Position numbers and translations under genes: made by a program
The notes under the pieces: model-generated
The model's input: the letters and a program-made list of their open reading frames with translations, nothing else
Database searches by the model: none
What the model was told of the DNA's origin: nothing
Shown here: piece by piece, positions 16,732-25,990 of the stretch
How positions within the stretch are numbered: the stretch's first letter is position 1
Layout of the letters: each line of letters begins with the position of its first letter
From: Spirochaetia bacterium
GTDB taxonomy: Bacteria; Spirochaetota; Spirochaetia; Sphaerochaetales; Sphaerochaetaceae
Direction of reading: 5' to 3'
Assembly (NCBI GenBank): GCA_022482625.1
Contig: JAKVOU010000001.1
Span: 2,032,784 to 2,096,783 of the forward strand
Length of the DNA: 64,000 nucleotides

Positions 16732-17949
16732 TTAATTATTATCTTTGATTGCCTGTGCCATTCTTGCAGCCAGTTCAAAGGCTCTTTTTTGGTCTTCTTC
16801 TTTTGGAGATCCTTGGAATTCCACATCTCCCATATAATCAAGCTTCAGGGACTTGATAAAAGGTAAAAACTGTTTGCTGGCACCGCCTGACCACCCGTAG
16901 GACCCAAAGCGTACGCATCTCCTTCCATATACCCTCGAACGCTCAAGTTGATCAAGGACGGCATACATCGGGGGAAACATCTTATACTCATAGGTAGGCA
17001 TACCGATTATGATTCCCTGGCTTCTCCAGACCTTTTCAAGTACGAATGATTCATGCGTCTGCGGAACTTGCAAAACATGCAAGCCGACACCTTTTACGCT
17101 TTCCACACCAGCTTTCAGGGAATCTACCAAGGAAGCAGTATTGCCATACATGCTTGACCAGACTATTGTAATTTCCTTTTCCTGGGGACCATCCATATAT
17201 GTGGCCAATTTTTTATACCAATTGATCACACGAGCCGGATCTTTTCTCCAGACTATGCCATGAGAGGGACAAACCATCTTTATATCCAGTTTTGAAAGCT
17301 TTTCGATGCCTTTAAGCACAAACAAAGAGAAGGTACTTACGATATTTGCATAATATCTTTCGATTTCTGTTTTATAAAGTTCTTTTTCTTCTTCTGTCTG
17401 TTCGTCATCAAAACAGTGTTCATAACGGCCATAGGCGCCAAAACCATCACAAGAAAAGAGAATACCATCCTCAACGACAAAGGTCATCATGGTTTCTGGC
17501 CAATGAATATTAGGTGTAAGCGTAAAAAGCAGGGTTTTTCCCCCAATGTCAAGTTTTTCGCCATCTTGGACTACATGGATGTTTTTATGGACATCATAAA
17601 AGGTCTCTACCAAAGGGACAGCCTTTTGCGAGCAATAAATCTCAACCTTGGGATTTTTAGCAACGAAAGCCGCCAAAGTACCAGTATGATCCGGTTCCAT
17701 ATGATTGAGAACCAGCACATCGATATCCGGAACAGAAAGACCAATATCTTTCATCTGTTCTTCTATTTCATCAGCTGCACCATCCCAATCCTTTACAAGA
17801 TCAACAAGCACATTCTTGCCAGATCCTTTGACAACATAGGAATTGAGCATAACACCATTAGGTATCGGCCATATACCTTCAAAAAGATCCCTTGTACCAA
17901 TTTTTGCCGACACTCTATACACATTATCAGCCAGTCTGTTTGCTTTCAT
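16732..17949 (-). CDS. A-type flavoprotein (FprA/flavodiiron family)
   Basis: The 405-residue protein joins a diiron metallo-beta-lactamase domain (1-250) and a flavodoxin domain (255-400). The iron ligands are in LNHMEPDHTG (HxExDH), NIHWPETM, SCDGFGAYG and PSHGIVW. The FMN site is SSMYGNTASL near residue 265, and FGSYGWSGGASKQF completes it. Such enzymes reduce O2 to water or NO to N2O and protect anaerobes. No rubredoxin domain is fused and no rubredoxin gene is adjacent, so the electron donor must be elsewhere. The window's organism is therefore probably an anaerobe that meets oxygen. Confidence 0.94.
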   Translation of the reverse strand: MKANRLADNVYRVSAKIGTRDLFEGIWPIPNGVMLNSYVVKGSGKNVLVDLVKDWDGAADEIEEQMKDIGLSVPDIDVLVLNHMEPDHTGTLAAFVAKNPKVEIYCSQKAVPLVETFYDVHKNIHVVQDGEKLDIGGKTLLFTLTPNIHWPETMMTFVVEDGILFSCDGFGAYGRYEHCFDDEQTEEEKELYKTEIERYYANIVSTFSLFVLKGIEKLSKLDIKMVCPSHGIVWRKDPARVINWYKKLATYMDGPQEKEITIVWSSMYGNTASLVDSLKAGVESVKGVGLHVLQVPQTHESFVLEKVWRSQGIIIGMPTYEYKMFPPMYAVLDQLERSRVYGRRCVRFGSYGWSGGASKQFLPFIKSLKLDYMGDVEFQGSPKEEDQKRAFELAARMAQAIKDNN

Positions 17950-18161
17950 ATTACGTTATCCAGACTTCAAATGAAGACCGTTTCCTCCCCATTATACAAG
18001 TTATTTGCGGATTCTTCAAATCCATTATCCACTCGGGAAAACATAGTGCCCAAGCAATCTAATAGTATCACAAAACGACAGCAGTTCCAACCGACGGGCA
18101 ACAGCACAGAGACGCCAAATCAGTACTGGATTTTATTTTTTGTGTGCAGTAAGGTAATACC

Positions 18162-18632
18162 ATGACAAAAGGTAACCAACCATTGCATCTTCATCTTTTT
18201 CAGCCCCTTGCTTACACAATGGAACATAAAAGCAATTCAGAAAAACCAGAGGACAGCTATATAAGGCTGTTGGGTAAACTGGACAAAAGCCCTTCAGGCT
18301 GCGAAGCAACTTTACAGATATCCTACCGACATAGTGACGGAATTGACTTTGAAATAGAGAAAATAGGTTTTGCACAACCTCCGGAAAAGGCCGTACAGGA
18401 AGCTGTCGCAGCAGGAAAGGAAATCCCCTTGCCAGAACATAATATGGAAATTCCGGCAGGAACATATATCTTTGAACAGATACCATGGTTACCAAATAAG
18501 GAATCATTCGAGAGTTCTCTGCTTTCTTTCTCCTGTGCCCCAGGTTTTCCGAACCAAGGCTTTTTCTTTGTAAGATTGCTTAAAGAAAACAGCCTTGAAG
18601 TCATCATGCAGTTGCTCGGCCCTCTTTCTTAA
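18162..18632 (+). CDS. Hypothetical protein
   Basis: The product is 156 residues. I do not recognise a family. It has no signal peptide or membrane helix and looks like a small mixed alpha/beta protein: IRLLGKLDKSPSGCEATLQI, then EIPAGTYIFEQIPWLPNKES, then a Cys, Pro and Phe-rich stretch SFSCAPGFPNQGFFFVRLL. The phrase PAGTYIFEQIPW recalls GyrI-like or effector-binding domains, but that is weak. It overlaps the LysO-like gene tail to tail by 4 bases. Confidence 0.65.
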   Translation: MTKGNQPLHLHLFQPLAYTMEHKSNSEKPEDSYIRLLGKLDKSPSGCEATLQISYRHSDGIDFEIEKIGFAQPPEKAVQEAVAAGKEIPLPEHNMEIPAGTYIFEQIPWLPNKESFESSLLSFSCAPGFPNQGFFFVRLLKENSLEVIMQLLGPLS

Positions 18633-19642
18633 AAAAATACAGAAATAAGAAGGGGTGCAAGAATAGTAGTCATCAGCCCATGGTACAGACTTGGTATAGC
18701 AAGGGCACTGCCGAAACGGGAAGACAGCAAGGGAAGCGTGACATCCATGGTAGTTGCACCTCCTGCACAAACTGCCGGGTAAAACCAGAAACGCCCCAAA
18801 TGAGCAAACATAGGGATAAGAAAAAAGGAAAGACTTTCTCTAAACACGTTGCTAAGAAAAGAAATTGAGCCAAGGACTGGAAAACCAAGATTTGCAATCA
18901 TAACACCAGACAGGGAATACCAACCGAACCCACTTGAAATACCCAGAGCTTGCGACAGCGTAAGATTACAAAAAAAAGGTACCAGCAAAGCTCCTAGGTA
19001 TGTACCAAGGACTGTCCATAAGGGCAAGAGCAACATCCAGGGCGATGCAAGAAGTTTCTTAAGACTCAGACCACTTGAACCAATACCCATACCGGAAAAG
19101 AAAAGCAAAGCATAAAGTAAATATGATATTATACTATCAGAAAAGGGCAAAGAAGGTATAAGTAATCGACATATCAAACCTAAAAATACAATCGAAAGGA
19201 AAAGCAACGGCTCCCTGATGATGAGAAAAATATGCTTCAATATCGAATGAAGGTTTTTCTTTTCTTTTGATGGTTTTTCTCCGTATAATTCATTTACATC
19301 ACGAACACTTACATGTATAGCTTGCTGAAAGGTTTTTCCCTTATCATCAATTATTGAACTACTTTTCCTATCAAACAGCAAGGAAGCAAGGAAACCTACC
19401 AAACAGGAACCCGCAACAGAAAAGGAGCCAACACAAAGGGAAATACTTCCAATGGAAACAAGCTGATCAAGTATACCATCAATGGAACCTATTTCAACAC
19501 CAAGGAAAAACAGCAGACCGAAGAGAGTAAGATTCTGTATAATAGCGGCTCGTCTTGTAAATCCAGTCGGAAGTTTCTTGACGGCCAAAGTCCCCAGAAT
19601 CATGGAAAAAATCAATCTGCATAGATATAAGAATGTACTCAT
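18629..19642 (-). CDS. lysO: Lysine exporter LysO family protein
   Basis: About 337 residues with around eight to ten membrane helices. The second half holds the family signature: SGFGWYSLSGVMIANLGFPV, then SNVFRESLSFFLIP and GGATTMDVTLPLL. LysO of E. coli exports lysine and its toxic analogue thialysine. A hydrophilic loop of about 45 residues in the middle (near DDKGKTFQQAIHVSVRDVNE) splits two repeats. I chose the ATG at 19642 (MSTFLYLCRL). A TTG at 19684 would add 14 hydrophobic residues, and neither start has a clear ribosome-binding site. Substrate is inferred from family only. Confidence 0.85.
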   Translation of the reverse strand: MSTFLYLCRLIFSMILGTLAVKKLPTGFTRRAAIIQNLTLFGLLFFLGVEIGSIDGILDQLVSIGSISLCVGSFSVAGSCLVGFLASLLFDRKSSSIIDDKGKTFQQAIHVSVRDVNELYGEKPSKEKKNLHSILKHIFLIIREPLLFLSIVFLGLICRLLIPSLPFSDSIISYLLYALLFFSGMGIGSSGLSLKKLLASPWMLLLPLWTVLGTYLGALLVPFFCNLTLSQALGISSGFGWYSLSGVMIANLGFPVLGSISFLSNVFRESLSFFLIPMFAHLGRFWFYPAVCAGGATTMDVTLPLLSSRFGSALAIPSLYHGLMTTILAPLLISVFF

Positions 19643-19723
19643 GAAAGAACTATAATATAGCAGAAAAGAGCATGGCAATAACAAACAAACGATTTTAGAC
19701 CTTTTCCTTAAAATTCAAAAGAA

Positions 19724-19759
19724 GGCTATAGCGGCTCCCTTTACGCTTTGTCTATAGCC
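19724..19759. promoter_or_regulatory. Inverted repeat between lysO and the TraB-like gene
   Basis: GGCTATAG (19724-19731) and CTATAGCC (19752-19759) are perfect complements 20 bases apart, just before the ATG at 19776. The arrangement could be an operator or a leader stem. Confidence 0.4.
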
Positions 19760-19775
19760 CTGTATAGTTTGCAGT

Positions 19776-20969
19776 ATGAATATTGAAACCATAAGTGATA
19801 CCGTCCACAAAATCATTTTCAGTGATAACAGTGAACTGTTGTTGGTCGGTACTGCACATATATCCAAAGAAAGTGTCAATGAAGTCAAAACATGGTTTGA
19901 TGACTATGGGCCTGACCATGTCTGTATAGAACTTGATAAAACCCGCTATTCAACAAAAAAGGATGAAAAGAGCTGGTCAGAAACCTCAATAACAAAAGTC
20001 CTTAAAGAAGGAAAAGGTTTCCTGTTACTTGCAAATATGGCCCTTGCATCCTTTCAGAAAAGAATGGGCAAGCAGACAGGTTCAAAGCCTGGTGAAGAAA
20101 TTCTTGGTGCTGCACATTTGGCAGAAGAAAGAGAAATACCCTTTTCCTTCTGTGATCGCGAAATTCAGACTACATTCAGAAGAGCTTGGAGAAAATCAAA
20201 TTTCTGGAACAAATGCAAACTCTTGGGAGCATTGCTTTCTGCGGCCCTCAGCAGGGAAGAAATAAGCGAACAAGAACTTGAAAAACTCAAGCAAGCAGAT
20301 GTCATGGAAACAATGCTTGAGGAGATGGCAAAGGAACTCCCAACTATCAAGGAAGTCTTGATTGATGAAAGGGACAAATACCTTGCGACAAGCATGTTCA
20401 TGGCACCAGGTAAAAAGAAACTCGGAGTCATCGGTGCAGGACACACAAAAGGAATCCTCGAAACCTTACAATTGCTTGACGAAAAGAAGATTTCAATTGA
20501 TACGGCAGAACTTTGTCAGGTACCCCCAGGAGGTAAAACTGGCAAAATATTAAAATGGATTATACCTGCAGCTATCATTGCAATTATTGCTGCAGGGTTC
20601 ATTCACGCAGGATGGAACCAAGGTCTTAAGATGTTTGTCTATTGGATATTGGTAAATGCAATATTTACCGGTATAGGAGGCATTATCAGCCTTGCCCACC
20701 CGTTGAATATCCTTATCAGCATGGCAGCAGCTCCTTTTACAAGTCTCAATCCGACAATTGGAGTCGGCATAGTTTCTGGACTTCTTGAGCTTAAGTTTAA
20801 AAAACCTAAAGTCACTGATCTCAACAATATAAGTGAAGATGCTCTTTCTTTGAAAGGATGGTACCATAACAGAACCTTACATGCACTTCTTGTTTTCTTT
20901 TTTTGTAGCCTAGGTTCTGCCATCGGGACATTCATTGGATTCCCCGTGTTGCTTAGGTTTTTTGCCTGA
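19776..20969 (+). CDS. TraB/PrgY family membrane protein
   Basis: The 397-residue protein has an N-terminal TraB domain (1-240) with LLVGTAHISKESVNEV, CIELDKTRYS, DERDKYLA and GVIGAGHTKGI. The conserved Glu and His residues are those proposed as a metal-protease-like site. The C-terminal third has about four membrane helices (near 255, 285, 320, 375). PrgY and TraB of Enterococcus plasmids block self-response to peptide pheromones; chromosomal members in spirochaetes and archaea have no known role. There is no partner pheromone system here. Confidence 0.88.
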   Translation: MNIETISDTVHKIIFSDNSELLLVGTAHISKESVNEVKTWFDDYGPDHVCIELDKTRYSTKKDEKSWSETSITKVLKEGKGFLLLANMALASFQKRMGKQTGSKPGEEILGAAHLAEEREIPFSFCDREIQTTFRRAWRKSNFWNKCKLLGALLSAALSREEISEQELEKLKQADVMETMLEEMAKELPTIKEVLIDERDKYLATSMFMAPGKKKLGVIGAGHTKGILETLQLLDEKKISIDTAELCQVPPGGKTGKILKWIIPAAIIAIIAAGFIHAGWNQGLKMFVYWILVNAIFTGIGGIISLAHPLNILISMAAAPFTSLNPTIGVGIVSGLLELKFKKPKVTDLNNISEDALSLKGWYHNRTLHALLVFFFCSLGSAIGTFIGFPVLLRFFA

Positions 20970-21004
20970 GCAATACGGTCCCATCATACAGAACTTCTCT
21001 TCTT

Positions 21005-22363
21005 TTAAAAACTGAGTTCGCATTCTTCAATAGCTTGCCTTATGTTCCGACAGATTTTTAATCCATCAGACGACTTCACCTTGGAACCAAAAGGGAGCAG
21101 GACCTCTTTATAAGCCATTTCCTGCGCAGCTTTTATCCTTTTGTCAGCGAAACCGACAGGTCGTACTTCACCAGCAAGACTGATTTCACCGAAGCTGATA
21201 CTCTTGCCGCCAAGACTTTTCCCTGACAAAGAGGACCATAAAGCCAAAGCAAGAGGAAGTTCTATGGAAACTTCATTGAGTTTCATACCACCACCCACAT
21301 TGACATAGAGATCTTGATCTGACAAATGGATGCCAGCATGCCGTTCCAAGACTGCAGCAACCCTTGTCACTCTTGCACTATCTATTCGGTCGCTATAGAT
21401 TCTTGAATATCCATTTTTAGCGGGTATTGCCAAAGCCTGTATCTCAACAATAAAAGTTCTCGTTCCCTCAACAACTGCTGTAAAAGATATACCCGGAGGT
21501 AAAGTGCCTTCTGGCCTTTGGTTCAGGAAAAACCCTGCAGGGTTTTCAACAACTTCAAGTCCTTTTTCCGTCATCAGAAAAATACCAATCTCATCGACAG
21601 AACCAAAACGATTTTTTGTTGCCCTTAACATTCGGACTCCACTACCACTTTGTTCAAAATATAATACGGTATCAACCAAATGTTCTACAATTTTTGGTCC
21701 AGCAATTGTTCCATCCTTCGTAACATGGCCAATAAGGAAAAGAGAACAACCTAATTTTTTTGTAAGTCCGATCAAAGCCATTGCACAACCTCTCATTTGA
21801 TTTGGAGAGCCGGCAGGAGAAGGAATATCAACAGAAGACAAAGTTTGCAAAGAATCAATGATCAAAAGGGAAGGTTGGACCTTTTCTATTATTTGTACCA
21901 ACATCTCTAATCGTGTATCGTTGAAAAAAACAATTGAATTTTCATGTAAACAAAGACGTTGAGCACGAAGTTTTACCTGCGAAGGACTCTCTTCGCCACT
22001 AACATAAAGAGTTTTTCTTACCGTACTGCAGTTGGCTGCAACCTGAAGCATCAAAGTTGATTTACCTATTCCCGGTTCACCGCCGACCAATACAGCAGAC
22101 CCTTCCATCATACCCCCGCCCATAACTCGATCAAGTTCACTTAATCCAGTAGAAAATCTATAATTATTTGCAAATTTTACTTCATTTAAAAGCATTGGTT
22201 CACTTTCTGCGGAAAGATCTACCCTTTTGCCTATTTTTTCTTCTTCTGGAATATATTCTTCCTGAAAAGTATTCCATCCCCCACAATCAGGACATCTTCC
22301 CAACCATTTGGGCTCAATTCTTCCACATTTACTACAGACATACTGTACTTTTTTCCCTTTCAC
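21005..22363 (-). CDS. radA: DNA repair protein RadA
   Basis: The 452-residue protein has a zinc finger (Cys10, 13, 24, 27), Walker A GGEPGIGKSTLML near residue 92, Walker B SLLIIDSLQT, the RadA-specific TKNRFGSVDEIGIF, and a C-terminal Lon-protease-like domain (YVNVGGGMKLNE onwards). RadA is a hexameric helicase that extends D-loops during recombination. Length is standard. The gene lies downstream of the immunophilin gene, from which a terminator separates it. Confidence 0.95.
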   Translation of the reverse strand: MKGKKVQYVCSKCGRIEPKWLGRCPDCGGWNTFQEEYIPEEEKIGKRVDLSAESEPMLLNEVKFANNYRFSTGLSELDRVMGGGMMEGSAVLVGGEPGIGKSTLMLQVAANCSTVRKTLYVSGEESPSQVKLRAQRLCLHENSIVFFNDTRLEMLVQIIEKVQPSLLIIDSLQTLSSVDIPSPAGSPNQMRGCAMALIGLTKKLGCSLFLIGHVTKDGTIAGPKIVEHLVDTVLYFEQSGSGVRMLRATKNRFGSVDEIGIFLMTEKGLEVVENPAGFFLNQRPEGTLPPGISFTAVVEGTRTFIVEIQALAIPAKNGYSRIYSDRIDSARVTRVAAVLERHAGIHLSDQDLYVNVGGGMKLNEVSIELPLALALWSSLSGKSLGGKSISFGEISLAGEVRPVGFADKRIKAAQEMAYKEVLLPFGSKVKSSDGLKICRNIRQAIEECELSF

Positions 22364-22382
22364 AAAAGCCTCCTATATCCAG

Positions 22383-22420
22383 AAAAAAGGAATCCTTTGC
22401 AATGGTTGCCTAAGGATTCC
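22383..22420 (-). terminator. Terminator of the immunophilin gene
   Basis: On the lower strand GGAATCCTT and AAGGATTCC form a 9-bp stem (22389-22397 with 22412-22420) followed by six T. It lies between the cyclophilin-FKBP gene and radA. Confidence 0.75.
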
Positions 22421-22449
22421 TCATAAAAGAAATATTTTTCTACCCTAAT

Positions 22450-23397
22450 TTAAAAAGCTAATAATTCTACTTCAAAGATTAAGGTTGCATTCGGAGGAAT
22501 TACTCCAGGATAGCCATAGGAACCATATCCAAGTTCAGGAGGAATAATCAATACTCTTTTTTCTCCTTTCGTCATGGTCTTCAATGCTTCATTCCACCCT
22601 TCAATCACTTGTCCTATGGCAAATTGAGCCGGAGAACCTCGCTTAATCGAAGAATCAAAAAGCGTTCCATCCATAAGTCGGCCTTCATAATGGACTGTAA
22701 CAGTCTGTCCCTGACGCGGACTCTTGCCACCTTTACCTTCTTTTAAAACAACATACTGCAATCCTGATTCTGTCATAATGGCGTCAGGCCATTTTTCTTT
22801 AATCTTCTTCTCTTGTTCTGCTTTCTCTTTTTCTTCTGCTTCCTGCGATTTTTTCAAAGCTGCATCAACAAAGTTCTTGAATGTTTCACGTGAAACATTG
22901 AAACCTGTTGCTTTTTCTCCCACTCTTTTAATTTTTACAGTTTTTATCTTATCTCCCTGCTTAATAGAATTCACTACATCCTGACCATCGACCACATGTC
23001 CAAAAACCGTATGCTTATCATTCAGCCATTCGGTCTTGACATGTGTAATAAAAAACTGACTGCCATTCGTACCAGGTCCAGCATTGGCCATTGCAAGAAC
23101 ACCAGGGCCATCATGCCTGAGGGTTGAGTCAAATTCATCTGGAAAAGTATAACCTGGGCCTCCTGTGCCATTTCCCAAAGGACAGCCTCCCTGAATCATA
23201 AAATTGTCAATGACACGGTGGAATGTCAAACCGTCATAAAAAGGTTTACCTTCATTTTTTTTATTCAATGTCCCTTCAGCCAAACCGATAAAGTTAGAAA
23301 CTGTCATTGGACATTTTTCATATTCAAGGCTTAAAGTAATAAGGCCCTTATCTGTATCCATCAAAGCATAAATGCCATTTCCTAATTCTCCACTCAT
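22450..23397 (-). CDS. Cyclophilin-FKBP dual-family peptidyl-prolyl isomerase
   Basis: This 315-residue protein fuses two unrelated proline isomerases. Residues 5-165 are cyclophilin: [40 protein letters not shown] and [13 protein letters not shown] hold the active-site Arg, Phe, Met and Gln. Residues 210-315 are [35 protein letters not shown] and [20 protein letters not shown] charged linker (170-210) lies between. No signal peptide is seen, so it is probably a cytosolic folding factor. Cyclophilin-FKBP fusions are known in a few spirochaetes and other bacteria. The linker DNA contains a perfect parS site, and the gene abuts parB. Confidence 0.93.
   Translation of the reverse strand: MSGELGNGIYALMDTDKGLITLSLEYEKCPMTVSNFIGLAEGTLNKKNEGKPFYDGLTFHRVIDNFMIQGGCPLGNGTGGPGYTFPDEFDSTLRHDGPGVLAMANAGPGTNGSQFFITHVKTEWLNDKHTVFGHVVDGQDVVNSIKQGDKIKTVKIKRVGEKATGFNVSRETFKNFVDAALKKSQEAEEKEKAEQEKKIKEKWPDAIMTESGLQYVVLKEGKGGKSPRQGQTVTVHYEGRLMDGTLFDSSIKRGSPAQFAIGQVIEGWNEALKTMTKGEKRVLIIPPELGYGSYGYPGVIPPNATLIFEVELLAF
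22882..22897. promoter_or_regulatory. parS centromere site inside the immunophilin gene
   Basis: TGTTTCACGTGAAACA is a perfect 16-base palindrome, identical to the consensus ParB-binding site. It lies in the linker of the isomerase gene and is translated as part of NVSRETF. parB begins about 1.5 kb away. Confidence 0.95.
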
Positions 23398-23406
23398 TGA
23401 TATCTC

Positions 23407-24366
23407 CTATACTTCAAACAAATCACTACCCGGTGACAATATTTGATAAATCCTTTCTAATTCTTCACTGCTTTTATAGGCAATGGTTATTTTCCCTTTA
23501 TCCAAAGATCCTTTTATTTCTACTTTACAACCTAAAGCTTGGATATACTTTTCTTGAATGTCATGCAGGTCAGGATCCAGGCCAACTTGACCTCCCTTTT
23601 CTTTATCATCCTTTTTTGTGTTTTTGCCTTTTTTCCCTTGGTTAAGATCAGCGGCCAACTTCTCTGCTTCGCGTACAGAAAGATGTTTCTCCCTGAGATT
23701 CTTTAGCATAAGAATCCGATCCGCAGGATTAACAAGAGAAAGGAAAGCTCTTGCATGTCCGGCACTATATGTACCTTCAATGATACCCTGCTGCACTTCC
23801 TCCGGCAATTGAAGCAAACGCAAGCTATTCGTTATTGTTGAACGACTCTTCCCGAGTTTCTTTGACAGTTCGTCATGGGTAAGAGAAGTTTCCTGAAGGA
23901 GATAAGCATATGCATGAGCCTCTTCAATGGCATTGAGATTTTCGCGCTGTATATTTTCTATCAAAGCAACTTCCAATCGTTGCATATCTGAAAAAGACCT
24001 TATAAGAACAGGAATTTTTTTAAGACCTGCAAGTTTTGCTGCTCGATATCTTCTTTCTCCAGCAATAATAGTATATTCTTGTGGAGTAAGTTCTTCAACG
24101 ATAATCGGTTGGAGTATTCCCTGGTCTTTGATTGAATCAGCTAATTCAAGCAAGGTTTTTTCATCAAAATTTTTTCTAGGTTGATGAGGGTTTGATCGAA
24201 TCTTCTCAATTTCAATTTCATGAACAACGGCCCCAGAATTTGTTGCAATAGTTCCAGATTTTCCTTCCTCTTCGTTCTCTCCTAGAAGGAAATCAAGAGA
24301 ATATCCATCTATAAGAGATCCCATTCCCTTGCCAAGCCCTGTCTTTTTTTTAATCGACACGAGCAA
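23407..24366 (-). CDS. parB: Chromosome partitioning protein ParB
   Basis: The 319-residue protein contains the CTPase and spreading domain with IRSNPHQPRKNF, IVEELTPQEYTIIAGERRYRAA-like sequence and ALIENIQRENLN. A parS-binding helix-turn-helix follows (near 150-200, LSKKLGKSRSTITNSLRLL), and a C-terminal dimerisation part. A Lys-rich stretch (near 240) links them. ParB loads on parS as a CTP-dependent clamp and recruits SMC. The start overlaps the parA end by 17 bases. Two parS sites flank the gene pair. Confidence 0.96.
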   Translation of the reverse strand: MLVSIKKKTGLGKGMGSLIDGYSLDFLLGENEEEGKSGTIATNSGAVVHEIEIEKIRSNPHQPRKNFDEKTLLELADSIKDQGILQPIIVEELTPQEYTIIAGERRYRAAKLAGLKKIPVLIRSFSDMQRLEVALIENIQRENLNAIEEAHAYAYLLQETSLTHDELSKKLGKSRSTITNSLRLLQLPEEVQQGIIEGTYSAGHARAFLSLVNPADRILMLKNLREKHLSVREAEKLAADLNQGKKGKNTKKDDKEKGGQVGLDPDLHDIQEKYIQALGCKVEIKGSLDKGKITIAYKSSEELERIYQILSPGSDLFEV

Positions 24367-25111
24367 TCACCTCCTCAGCAAGCTTAACGTAAGCTTTTGT
24401 GCCCGCACAGCTTGAATCATATGCAATAACAGGAAGGCCATGAGAAGGCGCTTCAGAAAGTCTGACATTTCTTGGTATCATAGTAGAAAAAACCTTATCT
24501 CTGAAATACTGTGAAACATCTTCAACGACTTCATTGGCCAATTTTGTCCTCTTGCTATACATTGTAAAAAGAATTCCCAAAACCTCAAGTTCAGGATTAA
24601 GTGACCGACGCAAGCTGGCAATAGTTCTCATCAGCAGGTTAAGTCCCTCCATAGCCAAATATTCACATTGCATCGGGATAATGACATAACGAGCCCAACA
24701 AAGCGTATTGACTGTCACAATTCCCAACGAAGGAGGACAATCCCCAAGAATAAAGTCAAAATGATCATCCAAAGGAGCAAGAGCCTTCTTGACAAAAAAA
24801 TTACGTTCATCTTCATCAACAAGTTCCACATTCAAACCGGCGATATCAACACTTCCGGCAAGCAAATATAAATTTTTCATACTGCTGCTCTGGCAGGCAT
24901 CAAGGGCATTGACCTGTGCTGTAATGACTTCATAGGTCCCTGCTGCCTTTGCATCTCCCGAAACAGAACTGGTCAAATTTCCTTGGGCATCAAAATCGAC
25001 CAGCAATACCTTCTTGCCCATTCTCGCCAAGGACGCACCAAGATTAACCACGCTGGTGGTTTTTCCGACGCCGCCTTTCTGATTCAAAAAAATAATCCTG
25101 ACCGCACTCAT
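24350..25111 (-). CDS. parA: Chromosome partitioning ATPase ParA
   Basis: The 253-residue protein starts MSAVRIIFLNQKGGVGKTTS with the deviant Walker A typical of ParA/MinD. DFDAQGNLT, DCPPSLGIVTVN and EYLAMEGLNLL are the switch and partner segments. There is no N-terminal helix-turn-helix, so this is the chromosomal type rather than the large plasmid type. ParA binds DNA when loaded with ATP and pulls ParB-parS complexes. It is upstream of parB in one leftward unit. Confidence 0.96.
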   Translation of the reverse strand: MSAVRIIFLNQKGGVGKTTSVVNLGASLARMGKKVLLVDFDAQGNLTSSVSGDAKAAGTYEVITAQVNALDACQSSSMKNLYLLAGSVDIAGLNVELVDEDERNFFVKKALAPLDDHFDFILGDCPPSLGIVTVNTLCWARYVIIPMQCEYLAMEGLNLLMRTIASLRRSLNPELEVLGILFTMYSKRTKLANEVVEDVSQYFRDKVFSTMIPRNVRLSEAPSHGLPVIAYDSSCAGTKAYVKLAEEVIARVD

Positions 25112-25203
25112 ACTTGCATGATAAAAGATAAATCATTTTCTGTCAGCAATAAAAAAACAATAATGTATAAAAAAGAAAAGAAAGGGAAATACAATCATAT
25201 CTG

Positions 25204-25232
25204 TTGACGCAACGGTAATTGTCGAGTATTTT
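25204..25232 (+). promoter_or_regulatory. Promoter of the NifU-like gene
   Basis: TTGACG (25204-25209), a 17-base spacer and TATTTT (25227-25232), then TAGGAG 7 bases before the ATG at 25254. Confidence 0.6.
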
Positions 25233-25253
25233 TTTAATACCTAGGAGAAAACA

Positions 25254-25481
25254 ATGGAAGAAAAAGTTGTTGAAGCTATTGAGGCAATCCGCCCTTCCCT
25301 ACAGAATGATGGGGGCGATGTTACTTTTGTCAAAATGGAAGGAAAGACTGTTTTTGTAGAACTAGTTGGTTCTTGCGCAGGGTGTCCATTATCACAGATG
25401 ACGCTCAAGGGCGGAATAGAACGCTATCTTAAAGAAAAAGTCGATCCAGAAATAATCGTAGAAAACATCAACATGATGTAA
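25254..25481 (+). CDS. NifU C-terminal domain protein (iron-sulfur carrier)
   Basis: This 75-residue protein is a stand-alone NifU C-terminal domain, of the Nfu type. IRPSLQNDGGDVTFVKME and GSCAGCPLSQMTLKGGIE contain the CxxC that holds a 4Fe-4S cluster between two subunits. It delivers clusters to target proteins. It is monocistronic, with its own promoter and a strong terminator, and divergent from parA. Confidence 0.93.
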   Translation: MEEKVVEAIEAIRPSLQNDGGDVTFVKMEGKTVFVELVGSCAGCPLSQMTLKGGIERYLKEKVDPEIIVENINMM

Positions 25482-25500
25482 TTGATTTTTATCATTTGGA

Positions 25501-25530
25501 TAGGCACAGAAACCCTGTGCCTATTTTTTA
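25501..25530 (+). terminator. Terminator of the NifU-like gene
   Basis: TAGGCACAG and CTGTGCCTA pair over 9 bp (25501-25509 with 25515-25523) and are followed by six T. Confidence 0.92.
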
Positions 25531-25599
25531 TTTTTTTGCTATACAAATTCAAAAACATGGCGTACCATATAAATGTCTTCTGTTACTTACTAAATCGGC

Positions 25600-25667
25600 C
25601 CCCTTTCTGAACCAAAGAATCCTGCCAAGATTCTTAACGCATAGATTTCAGAAAGGGGAGTTTTTTT
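25600..25667 (+). ncRNA. Candidate structured small RNA or terminator-like element
   Basis: The perfect 11-bp stem CCCCTTTCTGA (25600-25610) with TCAGAAAGGGG (25648-25658) encloses a second perfect stem AAGAATC/GATTCTT (25615-25621 with 25629-25635), and seven T follow at 25661. No gene lies between this and the nifU terminator upstream, so it does not end a known gene. It may be the 3' end of a small RNA. No clear promoter was found. Confidence 0.5.
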
Positions 25668-25721
25668 ACAAGCCATTTTCAAATTACGCAAACCTCTGTC
25701 TTCCCCCCCTTTTCCTTCATC

Positions 25722-25737
25722 GGTTTCACGTGAAACA
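25722..25737. promoter_or_regulatory. parS centromere site, intergenic
   Basis: GGTTTCACGTGAAACA contains the 14-base palindrome GTTTCACGTGAAAC and differs from the perfect 16-base site at one outer base. It lies between the nifU-like gene and gyrA, about 600 bases before parA. Confidence 0.93.
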
Positions 25738-25925
25738 TCTTAAATATTTTAGCCTTGGTTGGTTAATCTCCATAAAAGATACTTAAGCTATCATTTTTAC
25801 TATAATTAATTTTATTTATTTTATTATAACAAAATAAATTAATGTATTTTCTATAATATAAATGTTTCTACATAAAGTTACAGATAACAATAAAGAAGAT
25901 TACTTTTCAAACAGTAACTAATAAA

Positions 25926-25963
25926 CAAAAAGCCTGCTATTTGTAGACTTTAGCAGGCTTTTT
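25926..25963 (-). terminator. Terminator of gyrBA
   Basis: AAAAAGCCTGCTA and TAGCAGGCTTTTT form a 13-bp stem around an 11-base loop, with T runs in both directions. It lies just after the gyrA stop. Confidence 0.92.
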
Positions 25964-25990
25964 AGGTAAATATATTACTTTTTTATTTTA

